The notes under the pieces are model-generated. The model was not told the origin of the DNA. It saw only the letters and a program-made list of their open reading frames with translations, and searched no databases. From NCBI GenBank assembly GCA_031259365.1, contig JAIRLP010000005.1, forward strand, positions 1-11,799: a stretch of 11,799 nucleotides of DNA, read 5' to 3'. Every line of letters starts with the position of its first letter. Positions within the stretch are counted from its first letter, which is position 1. A program made the position numbers and the translations under genes. Source of the stretch: Rickettsiales bacterium. Lineage in GTDB: Bacteria > Pseudomonadota > Alphaproteobacteria > Rs-D84. Positions 1 through 5,930 of this stretch are shown here, one piece after another.

Positions 1-3
1 GTC

Positions 4-270
4 ATGGCACATAAAAAAGCAGGTTCGGCATCAACCAACGGACGCGACAGCGCGGGCCGCAGGCTGGGGGTTAAGAAAAGCGGGGGCAGCCGCGTCATCC
101 CGGGCAACATCATTATTCGTCAGCGTGGTACAGCCGTACACGCTGGCTTGAACGTTGGTATGGGTAAAGACCACACATTGTTTTCAAAAGTCGAAGGCAC
201 TGTGCAATTCAAGAAAGGTTTGGGTAACAGAAGAACTGTTTCTGTTGTTCCTGCAGCCGAAGCAAAATAA
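4..270 (+). CDS. rpmA: 50S ribosomal protein L27
   Basis: Ribosomal protein bL27 of the large subunit, whose N-terminal tail reaches toward the peptidyl-transferase centre. The 88-residue product begins MAHKKAGSAS, the conserved L27 start, followed by NGRDS (13-17), RLGVK (20-24), the IIIRQRGT core (36-43), HAGLNVG (46-52) and KDHTLFSKVEGTVQF (55-69). These match the family along the whole length, and 88 residues is close to the E. coli length of 85. Only three bases precede the ATG, so the ribosome-binding site and the usual upstream partner rplU would lie outside the window. There is no cleavable N-terminal extension of the Firmicute type. The gene ends 20 bp before a strong hairpin terminator shared with the convergent dut gene. 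Identification is essentially certain. Confidence 0.98.
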   Translation: MAHKKAGSASTNGRDSAGRRLGVKKSGGSRVIPGNIIIRQRGTAVHAGLNVGMGKDHTLFSKVEGTVQFKKGLGNRRTVSVVPAAEAK

Positions 271-289
271 TAAAACCATTTATTATAAA

Positions 290-315
290 AACCACCCAAT
301 TGGGTGGTTTTTTTA
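290..315. terminator. Bidirectional rho-independent terminator between rpmA and dut
   Basis: Positions 291-308 form a 7-bp stem, ACCACCC with GGGTGGT, around an AATT loop; the palindrome extends one more A-T pair on each side. A T-run with one A (309-317) follows on the plus strand. Read on the minus strand, the same hairpin is also followed by a T-rich tract. It lies 20 bp after the rpmA stop and 7 bp from the dut stop, so one hairpin serves both convergent genes. Confidence 0.92.
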
Positions 316-777
316 TTACATTTTTCCCGTGGAACCAAAACCCCCATCAGACCGAACGGTTTGGCCCAGTTCATCCGCAAATTCAATTTTTGGTTTTAAT
401 ATGGGTGCCACAATCATTTGTTTAATACGTTCACCACGTTTGATTTCAATTGGTTGGTTGGTAATGTTTGTAACACTCATCCCCATAAAGCCACGAAAAG
501 TAAAATCAATTGTACCAAAGTGCCCAACGATACCGCGCTTGGTCAAGCTGGAACGCGGCCGCAGTTGTACTTCGAATAAATCAGTGTCGCAATCAGTAAT
601 TTCCAATGCGATTCCTGATTTAATAATCCGGGTTTCAAACGGTTGTAATTCAAAATCATCTTCCACAGAACGTAAATCAATCCCGGAATCCCCAGCGTTC
701 CATTCAATACCACGTGTATCAGCATTTTGATAAATGTCACGCGCCTGGTCAGATTCAAATTTGATTTTAATTTTCAT
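316..777 (-). CDS. dut: dUTP diphosphatase (trimeric dUTPase)
   Basis: Hydrolyses dUTP to dUMP and pyrophosphate, which keeps uracil out of DNA and supplies dUMP for thymidylate synthesis. All five motifs of the homotrimeric family are present in order across 153 residues (E. coli has about 151): motif 1 AGDSGIDLRS (28-37), motif 2 RPRSSLTKRG (73-82), motif 3 GTIDFTFRG (88-96) with the catalytic Asp of GxID, motif 4 GERIKQMIVAP (115-125), and the C-terminal P-loop-like motif 5 RSDGGFGSTG (142-151). Motif 3 is unusual: the common (S/E)DY(R/Q)G reads FTFRG, so the uracil-side Tyr is Phe and the preceding Asp is Thr. The ATG at 775-777 follows an AAGGAAAA ribosome-binding site. The gene is convergent with rpmA. 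Function is secure; only the motif 3 variant is odd. Confidence 0.96.
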   Translation of the reverse strand: MKIKIKFESDQARDIYQNADTRGIEWNAGDSGIDLRSVEDDFELQPFETRIIKSGIALEITDCDTDLFEVQLRPRSSLTKRGIVGHFGTIDFTFRGFMGMSVTNITNQPIEIKRGERIKQMIVAPILKPKIEFADELGQTVRSDGGFGSTGKM

Positions 778-797
778 GTATTTTTTCCTTTTTTTAT

Positions 798-826
798 ATC
801 TTAATAATTGAGAAATGTTAAAACAA
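798..826 (-). promoter_or_regulatory. Possible sigma70-type promoter of dut
   Basis: On the minus strand TTGTTT (826-821) and TAAGAT (803-798) are separated by 17 bp. The predicted start lies near 791, leaving a leader of about 14 nt that contains the AAGGAAAA site. Each hexamer matches four of six consensus positions, so this is a reasonable but unproven call. The -35 just touches the outer arm of the 825-881 hairpin. Confidence 0.35.
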
Positions 827-881
827 TAAAAAACGCATATACGGGAAAATTCCCGGATTTTGATCCGGTGTGTTTTTTATT
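825..881. terminator. Terminator-like nested stem-loop with two exclusive inner hairpins
   Basis: The outer arms AATAAAAAACGCA (825-837) and TGTGTTTTTTATT (869-881) pair over 13 bp with one G-U pair. Inside are two perfect hairpins that overlap at 853-855 and cannot both form: CGGGA/TCCCG (842-846 with 851-855) and CCGGAT/ATCCGG (853-858 with 863-868). The outer arm shares AATAAAAAACGC with the terminator at 5554-5588, so it is probably a bidirectional terminator. It separates the XRE gene from dut. A regulatory role for the alternative inner hairpins is speculation. Confidence 0.55.
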
Positions 882-882
882 A

Positions 883-1012
883 TTGATATGACTGTTTTGA
901 ATCTATGGGTCAACACATCCAGAATCCCAGCAGTAAACTGGGCTAGAACCTGTTTTGTTCTATATAATCCTGGCCTTTGCCGGGGTGGGGCGCGTAATCA
1001 ATAATTCTGTTT
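883..1012. repeat. Degenerate hairpin-repeat remnant between dut and the XRE gene
   Basis: No gene is visible here. Three small hairpins are: CCCAG/CTGGG (926-930 with 938-942), AGAAC/GTTCT (945-949 with 957-961), and CCTGGC/GCCGGG with a CTTT loop (969-974 with 979-984). The last resembles a decayed version of the ACCCCGGC/GCCGGGGT palindrome at 2851-2870, and it is likewise followed by GGTG. This suggests an eroded copy of the interspersed repeat family. Confidence 0.4.
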
Positions 1013-1258
1013 TTATATGGTCGGATGCAAATCAAAGTATGATTTAATTCCATTACAAAAAAGCCTGGATAATATATATTTTGAAATAACTTCTTTTCCA
1101 TTTTCAATATGAGCCAAGAATTTTCGCGGAATGTTCAGTTTGCGTGCCAAATCCCTTTGGCCGATGTTACATTGTTCGCGCGAGTATCGCAGACAGTCGC
1201 CGACGTGTTTTGCGTATATTAATAATTTTATGGCGGTGTTTTCGGTTTTTATTTGCAT
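1013..1258 (-). CDS. Small XRE-like helix-turn-helix protein
   Basis: An 81-residue protein consisting almost entirely of one helix-turn-helix domain of the XRE/Cro type, so probably a DNA-binding regulator. The stretch LRYSREQCNIGQRDLARKL (23-41) followed by NIPRKFLAHIENGKEVISKY (42-61) fits the family pattern: helix 2 with QRDLARKL, turn, recognition helix RKFLAHIENGK, then a helix ending near LFCNGI. The ATG at 1256-1258 follows AAGGAG with a 7-nt spacer, one of the best ribosome-binding sites in the window, which supports a real gene despite its size. Its 5' end lies 36 bp from the edge of the inverted-repeat element at 1294-1547. No toxin or phage partner is adjacent, and the target is unknown. 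The domain assignment is fairly firm; the biological role is not. Confidence 0.8.
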   Translation of the reverse strand: MQIKTENTAIKLLIYAKHVGDCLRYSREQCNIGQRDLARKLNIPRKFLAHIENGKEVISKYILSRLFCNGIKSYFDLHPTI

Positions 1259-1293
1259 GTAAACTCTCCTTTTTATTTTGCAATAAACATACT

Positions 1294-1547
1294 GTCATCC
1301 CTTTGAGCGTCGGGACCCAGGTCAATAAAATACCGCCTTGATGAAGGGCGGTTGGGAGTTCGAAACTACTACTAGAATAGTGCGGGTATTCAGGCAAGCC
1401 CTTATTCCCCAGCCATCCCAACCATAAGTTGGGTTTTTCGTCTATGGACCAGACGCCAGTAAAAGGTTTCGAAACCTCGGGTCGGTAATCAATCGACTTG
1501 GACGTATTATATCTTACCTGGGTCCCGTGGTCAAGCCACGGGATGAC
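1294..1547. mobile_element. MITE-like non-coding element with long imperfect terminal inverted repeats
   Basis: The left end GTCATCCC (1294-1301) plus GGGACCCAGGT (1312-1322) is the exact inverted match of the right end ACCTGGGTCCC (1516-1526) plus GGGATGAC (1540-1547). Similarity between the arms continues more weakly inward (GGTCAATAAAATACCGCC against GGTAAGATATAATACGTCC, then TTCGAAAC-centred stretches near 1359-1366 and 1468-1478), giving arms of roughly 70 bp. The right end is itself a hairpin, CCCGTGG/CCACGGG. The core holds ACCGCC/GGCGGT (1332-1352), CCCAAC/GTTGGG followed by TTTTT (1418-1438) and the palindrome GGTTTCGAAACC. There is no transposase and no credible gene, so a non-autonomous element or structured repeat is the best description. 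No target-site duplication was identified. Confidence 0.6.
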
Positions 1548-1652
1548 AAGCGCAGAAAGTTTGGACAATGCAACGGGGTGACAAGTGTGTGTGCAGTCAC
1601 GGGATGATATAATCGATAAATGCTGTTAGATATGGTATGTGAAATAAAAAAT
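1548..1652. other. Intergenic stretch with no gene
   Basis: Short decayed echoes of the neighbouring element end are visible (GGGGTGACAAG near 1574-1584 and CACGGGATGAT near 1598-1608). Nothing else was recognised. Confidence 0.4.
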
Positions 1653-1676
1653 AAACCCCGGTTTCCCAGGGGTTTT
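1653..1676 (-). terminator. Rho-independent terminator of the fucosyltransferase gene
   Basis: On the minus strand AAACCCC pairs with GGGGTTT (plus-strand 1653-1659 and 1669-1675) around a 9-nt loop, followed by TATTTTTTATT. It starts 6 bp after the stop codon at 1682, which fits termination of that gene. Confidence 0.85.
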
Positions 1677-1681
1677 AAATG

Positions 1682-2794
1682 TTATACACCAAAACGTTGA
1701 CGCAGTTGCATGCGCTTGGATTTATTAGGCACAAACAATGTCATTATCTTGACCAAGAATTTACGCATCTTTCTGGAATTACGCTGTAGCACATAGAACG
1801 GTGACAGGCGCTGGCCATGGATTGTGAACTTTTCGCCATTTTCCAAAATGTTCATAATGTAATCCGCGATGATTTTATCCCAATCGGGAATACCGTCCAC
1901 CAGCAAAGGCGGTTCGCGTAACATTTCTAGATATTTTTGATTATCATTATCCAATTCGATTATAAATTTTTTCAGATCTTCCAGACTGTCAAAATCATTG
2001 CCGTTAATAAATGCGCGTGGGTTAAATCCATCAGCGGCGGCATTACGGTTTCCATAATAAATTGGAATTGAATTCGCCAGTAATGGATGGATCAATTTTT
2101 CAGTCGTATACCCAATGGAATCTGAATTTTCAAAAGCAATTGTAAATTTGTAATTTTTGATAAAGTCCAATTTACCTTCAGTCCAATTTTCTTTGCGTGG
2201 TTCGATTGCATTTTGCATATTATTTAAAACGCGTCCCGGGCAATCAACATGCTTGTATGTCATCAGGTCTCTGCAGAATTCTTGACGGGTGATAGATAGC
2301 TTGCCGTTTCCTGGGTTTGAATAGATGAAATTACAGAATTTTCGGTTTAAAGGGTCGCAGGACAAAGGACCGGTTAAATTAGGCAGATTTTCCTTGGGGA
2401 AAATTGCAGGTTCTGTGGGTTCGCAAGATTCTGAAAAAGTGCCAGAAAACCGGTGGTTTTTATTAGTTTTGTCTAACAGCTTTTTATAATTTTCGAAATC
2501 AAAATAGTAATACGGAACGTGTAAATGGCGACCCGACAGCGACATGTCTTGGAACCCGATGGCATAATCGAATAAATTCATATCTGGAAACACATTTTCG
2601 TCATAAAAATAAATGCGGACGGGTTTATCCCCATAATCCAAGAATTTATTCTGGTCAAAAATACCACAAAATACAAAATCAGGCTTGTCGCTGATTTCCA
2701 AGACGGCGCGGTCTTTTAGAATTCTGTGAAAATAATCGGGTTTTATAAAGTTTGCAAGAGAAAATGCGACTTTATAGGTCTTTGGATTAGCCAT
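1682..2794 (-). CDS. GT10 fucosyltransferase, alpha-1,3/1,4-type
   Basis: Predicted to transfer L-fucose from GDP-fucose to N-acetylglucosamine or glucose in a surface glycan such as LPS O-antigen, acting at the inner face of the cytoplasmic membrane. The signature FTIAFENSDSIGYTTEKL (217-234) followed by IPIYYG (243-248) is the GDP-fucose-binding motif of CAZy family GT10. Other parts resemble the H. pylori enzymes as I recall them: DENVFPDMNLFDYAIGF (65-81) with a candidate general-base Glu66, DPLNRKFCNFIYSN (147-160), VDCPGR (183-188) and FNPRAFINGNDF (257-268). There are no heptad repeats, but the C-terminus is basic and amphipathic (about 339-370), as expected for membrane attachment. 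The 370-residue frame is intact. The ATG at 2792-2794 has only a weak AAGAAG site. It sits alone, without recognisable sugar-nucleotide or LPS genes. Family is near certain; acceptor and linkage are inferred. Confidence 0.93.
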   Translation of the reverse strand: MANPKTYKVAFSLANFIKPDYFHRILKDRAVLEISDKPDFVFCGIFDQNKFLDYGDKPVRIYFYDENVFPDMNLFDYAIGFQDMSLSGRHLHVPYYYFDFENYKKLLDKTNKNHRFSGTFSESCEPTEPAIFPKENLPNLTGPLSCDPLNRKFCNFIYSNPGNGKLSITRQEFCRDLMTYKHVDCPGRVLNNMQNAIEPRKENWTEGKLDFIKNYKFTIAFENSDSIGYTTEKLIHPLLANSIPIYYGNRNAAADGFNPRAFINGNDFDSLEDLKKFIIELDNDNQKYLEMLREPPLLVDGIPDWDKIIADYIMNILENGEKFTIHGQRLSPFYVLQRNSRKMRKFLVKIMTLFVPNKSKRMQLRQRFGV

Positions 2795-2812
2795 AAAATA
2801 CTTCTTTGTTTT

Positions 2813-2999
2813 ACGCTCAAGTGCCAGGAATGTACCTTATTTAGACCGTCACCCCGGCATAGGCCGGGGTCCGGAACCAGGTTCTTGTCAATTTAATAGT
2901 ACTGGGCACCGGTTCTTGTTTTGACACTTATTAAAATAAAATGTCAAAACAATTCAATGCCGGTGTGACGAGAAAGATACATTCCTGACAATTGAGTAT
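2813..2999. repeat. 187-bp inverted-repeat element with two internal hairpins
   Basis: The outer ends are inverted copies of a 29-nt tail (2813-2841 inverted, 2971-2999 direct; 22 of 29 positions agree when one is reverse-complemented). Inside lie a perfect 8-bp hairpin, ACCCCGGC/GCCGGGGT with an ATAG loop (2851-2870), and a longer stem-loop: CACCGG/CCGGTG (2907-2912 with 2960-2965) enclosing a perfect 11-bp stem, TTGTTTTGACA/TGTCAAAACAA (2916-2926 with 2942-2952). The element occupies most of the gap between the fucosyltransferase start and the secreted-protein start. There is no coding capacity, so it is probably a non-autonomous mobile or palindromic repeat. Related parts recur at 5713-6051. 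Confidence 0.65.
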
Positions 3000-3052
3000 T
3001 GTTTTAATATGGGAAATTATAAACCTGATGTGTATGTGTTTCAAGTTTCTTC

Positions 3053-3081
3053 TTATCTTTGACCTGGAATTATGATATAAT
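3053..3081 (+). promoter_or_regulatory. Extended -10 promoter of the secreted Cys-rich protein gene
   Basis: A perfect TATAAT (3076-3081) is preceded by the extended-10 dinucleotide TG one base upstream (3073-3074). A weak -35, TTATCT (3053-3058), lies 17 bp upstream. The predicted start near 3088 is only about 3 nt before the ATG at 3091, and no Shine-Dalgarno-like sequence precedes it, so the mRNA is predicted to be leaderless or nearly so. Confidence 0.7.
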
Positions 3082-3090
3082 TTATACAGT

Positions 3091-5550
3091 ATGAAGAAGC
3101 TTTTTACATGTTTTTTCCTGGTTGCGATTTACGCATCTGTTGGCGCAGCTGACGAAGCTGCCACGATTTCTCGTGTTATTCCATCATCTAAGACAATTGC
3201 CCAGACAGTTGAAGCGTCCGGTCCATCAGCCACCGCGTCCCGTACAGCGGTGACACGTACAGCCGTTGCCAGGGTGCCGCTTGTTGATGTCACAACCAAA
3301 GAAATTCTTGAAGAAACACATCCCTTGAACGTTCCAGCAAATACAACCGCAGCGCCAGCGCGCACAGCCGCCGCATCACGTACTGTTAACTTGAATCAAA
3401 ATCAGACAGGTGGCAGTGGACGTAATTCTGGTACACCTGTTCGATCTGGTATTTCTCGGGCCACAGTTGCGGGTGATGTCACGGCATCTGGGCGTTCTAC
3501 TTTGGAAAACACGGTTCGCACCGTTGGTCGTAATGCGCGTACCGAGGCTGCAAGTATTAACAACAGTGCCGCTGTTCGTCGCGCGGGGATAACTTTGCGT
3601 CCGTCCACCGCAGAAGTGGGTGGTCGTGCAACAATCGCAGGCACCGATGTTCAAACAGGATCAAACATAGATTATAACGAAGGTCGTGCTGTTCAATCTC
3701 GTGCAGCTGTGGCTTCTATTAAAACTGCTGCGACAACCAAAGAAACTATTACAGAGGCAACAGAACGCTTACAGCAAACTTCTGATTTGAACAAATCTTG
3801 TCAGCAACAATACAACGATTGTATGGATCAATTCTGTGCCGTTATTGATGCCAATCAAAAGCGTTGTACTTGTTCTGCAAACTTGTCCAAATATACCAAG
3901 GTTGAAGCGGCTGTGAAAGAAGCAAATACGCAACTAAATGAAGTGGCCCAGCGTATCCGCTATGTTGGATTATCTGCGGATGAAATTCGTGCGATTATGT
4001 CTGCCACAGAAGCAGAACTGGAACTAAGCGGAACACGTGATAATACCGAATCCAGAAATATGCTGGAAGAAATTGAAAAGCTGATTAAAAATCCAACCAG
4101 CGCAACAACTTATTCTGCCGATACTTACAGTGGTCTGGATATGGATATGGATTTTACGGCTGATGCCGATAATCTGTTTACTTTGGATTTCTTGGGAACG
4201 AATACCAGCAGTTTTTCTAATTTGCGCGGACGTGACTTGTACAATGCAGCAACCAAACGTTGTAACAGTATTTTAACACAATGTAAAAGTGCGGGCGCAA
4301 CAGCTCAACAAATCACAGGAAATTATGACTTGGCGATTGACAAGGATTGTATCGCTTATGAACAAGGCCTGACCAAGATGAATGATTCATTAAAGAACAA
4401 TGTTCGCAGTGCCAACAATATGCTGCAAAAAGCCAGGTTGGCCGTCTTGCAGAACAAAAACCAATACGATGCCAAGGGATGCATAGCAGCGTTGAATACT
4501 TGTATGATGGACGAAATGGTGTGTGGTGCGGATTATACAAAATGTCTGGATCCTACCAAAAACTATATCGACGAAAATGGCAATGTTGTTCTGGGACAAA
4601 GAATTTCCGATATTACGGCCTTTATGACGGCATACGACAACTCTAAAATCGACAAGGCATTCTTGGCATCGGCCAAGGCTGCAAACCTGTCCGAATGTGC
4701 GACTGATGGAACAAATGGTGGTCAATGTATTGTCAGATATCTGTTGGAAAAAATCGGAACAGGTGACACCGTCAGCGATGGCGGTTTGTGCCGCGCGGTT
4801 CTGGATAAATGTCAGCGTGTTTCGTATGATACAAATTCAAAGTATATACCGTACAATGATGTAGTCGTAAATTATATCCAACGCGCGATGGTAAATATCC
4901 ATTCCGCACAGAAACAGATTATTTCTGATTACGCGTCAAGCTGTATGGTTGATATCGCAAATTGTTATAATCAACAGGTCAGCCAGGTGAATGCGTGGTC
5001 ATCTACGGCCAGTGTCAGCAGTGTTTATAACGTTATGCGTGGCGCCTGCCGTAATGTGTCTTTGACATGTGCTTATGCGGTATTTACCTATGATACAGCC
5101 GCGTGCCCAACAACTGGCAACGTGACCGATTGTGGTGATACCGAAGCTTGCCGACAGGATGTGTGTATCAATAGTGCATCTATCATGTTCTATCAGTCAT
5201 TGTTGTGTACGGAAAATTCTTCTTATGCTGATACGCCGGGAACAGCAGGTACAAATGGATATGTTAATGAATTGTGCAAATGTGATACAGGTTATGCTGT
5301 TTTTGGTAAGACATGTACACGTGCTTGTTCTGTTGGAACTTATCGTGAAACATTAACGGGTGTGTGTACCAGTTGCAAGGCAGGTCAGTATGGTGTTGCA
5401 GGTAGTGCAGGAACTGATGCGACATGTGACACATGTCCTGTTGGTACCTATTCTGACAATACTGGTGCAACATCTTGCACTGCATGCGAAAGCGGAAAAA
5501 CTTCACCTGCTGGGTCGACATCGGCGAATGCATGTATTGCTACACCGTGA
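3091..5550 (+). CDS. Secreted Cys-rich protein with ephrin-receptor-like C-terminal repeats
   Basis: Not a named family I can assign. It begins with a clear Sec signal peptide (MKKLFTCFFLVAIYASVGA, predicted cleavage after residue 19). Residues 20-225 are Thr/Ala/Arg-rich, Cys-free and probably disordered. From 237 a Cys-rich, largely helical body starts with CQQQYNDCMDQFC (237-249), and pairs such as C(x7)C and C(x6)C recur up to about 700. The last 90 residues (729-819) resemble the GCC2/GCC3 or ephrin-receptor-like module: CSVGTY, CPVGTYSDNTGATSCTAC, then SPAGSTSANAC. The mature protein has about 36 Cys, implying many disulfides and a periplasmic or extracellular location. No transmembrane helix, lipobox or sorting signal was seen at the C-terminus. 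It stands alone between its own promoter and terminator. An adhesin or surface-structure role is only inference. Confidence 0.85.
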   Translation: MKKLFTCFFLVAIYASVGAADEAATISRVIPSSKTIAQTVEASGPSATASRTAVTRTAVARVPLVDVTTKEILEETHPLNVPANTTAAPARTAAASRTVNLNQNQTGGSGRNSGTPVRSGISRATVAGDVTASGRSTLENTVRTVGRNARTEAASINNSAAVRRAGITLRPSTAEVGGRATIAGTDVQTGSNIDYNEGRAVQSRAAVASIKTAATTKETITEATERLQQTSDLNKSCQQQYNDCMDQFCAVIDANQKRCTCSANLSKYTKVEAAVKEANTQLNEVAQRIRYVGLSADEIRAIMSATEAELELSGTRDNTESRNMLEEIEKLIKNPTSATTYSADTYSGLDMDMDFTADADNLFTLDFLGTNTSSFSNLRGRDLYNAATKRCNSILTQCKSAGATAQQITGNYDLAIDKDCIAYEQGLTKMNDSLKNNVRSANNMLQKARLAVLQNKNQYDAKGCIAALNTCMMDEMVCGADYTKCLDPTKNYIDENGNVVLGQRISDITAFMTAYDNSKIDKAFLASAKAANLSECATDGTNGGQCIVRYLLEKIGTGDTVSDGGLCRAVLDKCQRVSYDTNSKYIPYNDVVVNYIQRAMVNIHSAQKQIISDYASSCMVDIANCYNQQVSQVNAWSSTASVSSVYNVMRGACRNVSLTCAYAVFTYDTAACPTTGNVTDCGDTEACRQDVCINSASIMFYQSLLCTENSSYADTPGTAGTNGYVNELCKCDTGYAVFGKTCTRACSVGTYRETLTGVCTSCKAGQYGVAGSAGTDATCDTCPVGTYSDNTGATSCTACESGKTSPAGSTSANACIATP

Positions 5551-5553
5551 TTT

Positions 5554-5588
5554 AATAAAAAACGCGACGAAATGTCGCGTTTTTTATT
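5554..5588. terminator. Strong rho-independent terminator after the Cys-rich protein gene
   Basis: AATAAAAAACGCGAC (5554-5568) and GTCGCGTTTTTTATT (5574-5588) form a perfect 15-bp stem with a GAAAT loop, starting 3 bp after the stop codon. The A-tract and T-tract flank the GC part on both strands, so it could work in either direction. Confidence 0.93.
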
Positions 5589-5590
5589 TA

Positions 5591-5712
5591 TGCACAACAG
5601 ACAAGAATGTAACTTTTAGACATATGAACCACTGCATCAACTTTTAAAAACATAAAGCCCCGTCATCCCTGTAATAACACTTCAACGTCACATACTTGAG
5701 ATAAAACTTCAC
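5591..5712. other. Intergenic stretch with no gene
   Basis: AT-rich, with no credible coding frame. A lone CGTCATCCCTG (5661-5671) looks like the truncated edge of the palindromic repeats that begin at 5713. Nothing else was recognised. Confidence 0.4.
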
Positions 5713-5799
5713 CGTCATTCCTGCGAAGGCAGGAATCCCCTGCCAGAAGACAAGTCAAATTTGGTTATACAAGAGATTCCCGCCTTCGCGGGAATGACG
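5713..5799. repeat. Paired inverted hairpins, dRS3-like ATTCCC repeats
   Basis: Two 25-nt palindromic units (5713-5737 and 5775-5799) are inverted copies of one another with only two differences. Each folds perfectly: ATTCCTGC/GCAGGAAT with a GAAG loop (5717-5736) and ATTCCCGC/GCGGGAAT with a CTTC loop (5776-5795). The two differences fall on opposite sides of the stem, so pairing is kept. The second unit matches ATTCCC-N8-GGGAAT, the form of the Neisseria dRS3 repeats, but that match does not imply shared origin. Confidence 0.75.
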
Positions 5800-5808
5800 C
5801 TAGGGAGA

Positions 5809-5914
5809 ATTCTGGGGTATAACATACCTTCGCGAGAATGACGACAAACGACTGTTTTTCGTGGGTGATTCCGCGCGGGAATGAGGATAAGGTACATTTC
5901 TGTCAGTTGAGTAT
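5809..5914. repeat. Two further hairpins and a 29-nt tail copy
   Basis: The first hairpin pairs ATTCT with AGAAT (5809-5813 with 5835-5839) around an inner GGTAT/ATACC stem (5816-5820 with 5824-5828). The second pairs ATTCC with GGAAT around GCGCG (5868-5882). Both are followed by ATGACG- or ATGAGG-type sequence, and the second runs into a tail copy at 5886-5914. That tail matches the one at 6023-6051 at 26 of 29 positions. Confidence 0.6.
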
Positions 5915-5930
5915 ATTATAAAAACAAGAG

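Noticed and set aside
155..730. 191-codon plus-strand open frame
   Set aside because: It is antisense to dut and overlaps the end of rpmA and the terminator. Its composition is not protein-like.
1352..1415. tRNA-like segment ending TTCCCCAGCCA and followed by a terminator hairpin
   Set aside because: The T-arm does not pair, position 33 of the apparent anticodon loop is not T, and the length is about 64 nt. At most it is a decayed tRNA fragment.
1167..1568. 133-codon minus-strand open frame starting MSKLSALVIPWLDHGTQ
   Set aside because: It runs across the inverted-repeat element and then antisense-in-frame into the XRE gene. VIPWLDHGTQ is a typical spurious translation of a GTCATCCCGTGG palindrome, and no ribosome-binding site was found.
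2813..2830. Sigma54-like TGGCAC on the minus strand upstream of the fucosyltransferase
   Set aside because: The -12 GC element is not at the required distance from the GG, and the bases belong to the recurring 29-nt tail.
5715..5897. 60-codon minus-strand open frame containing VIPAKAGIS
   Set aside because: It is a translation of the ATTCC hairpin repeats, with no ribosome-binding site or protein-like composition.
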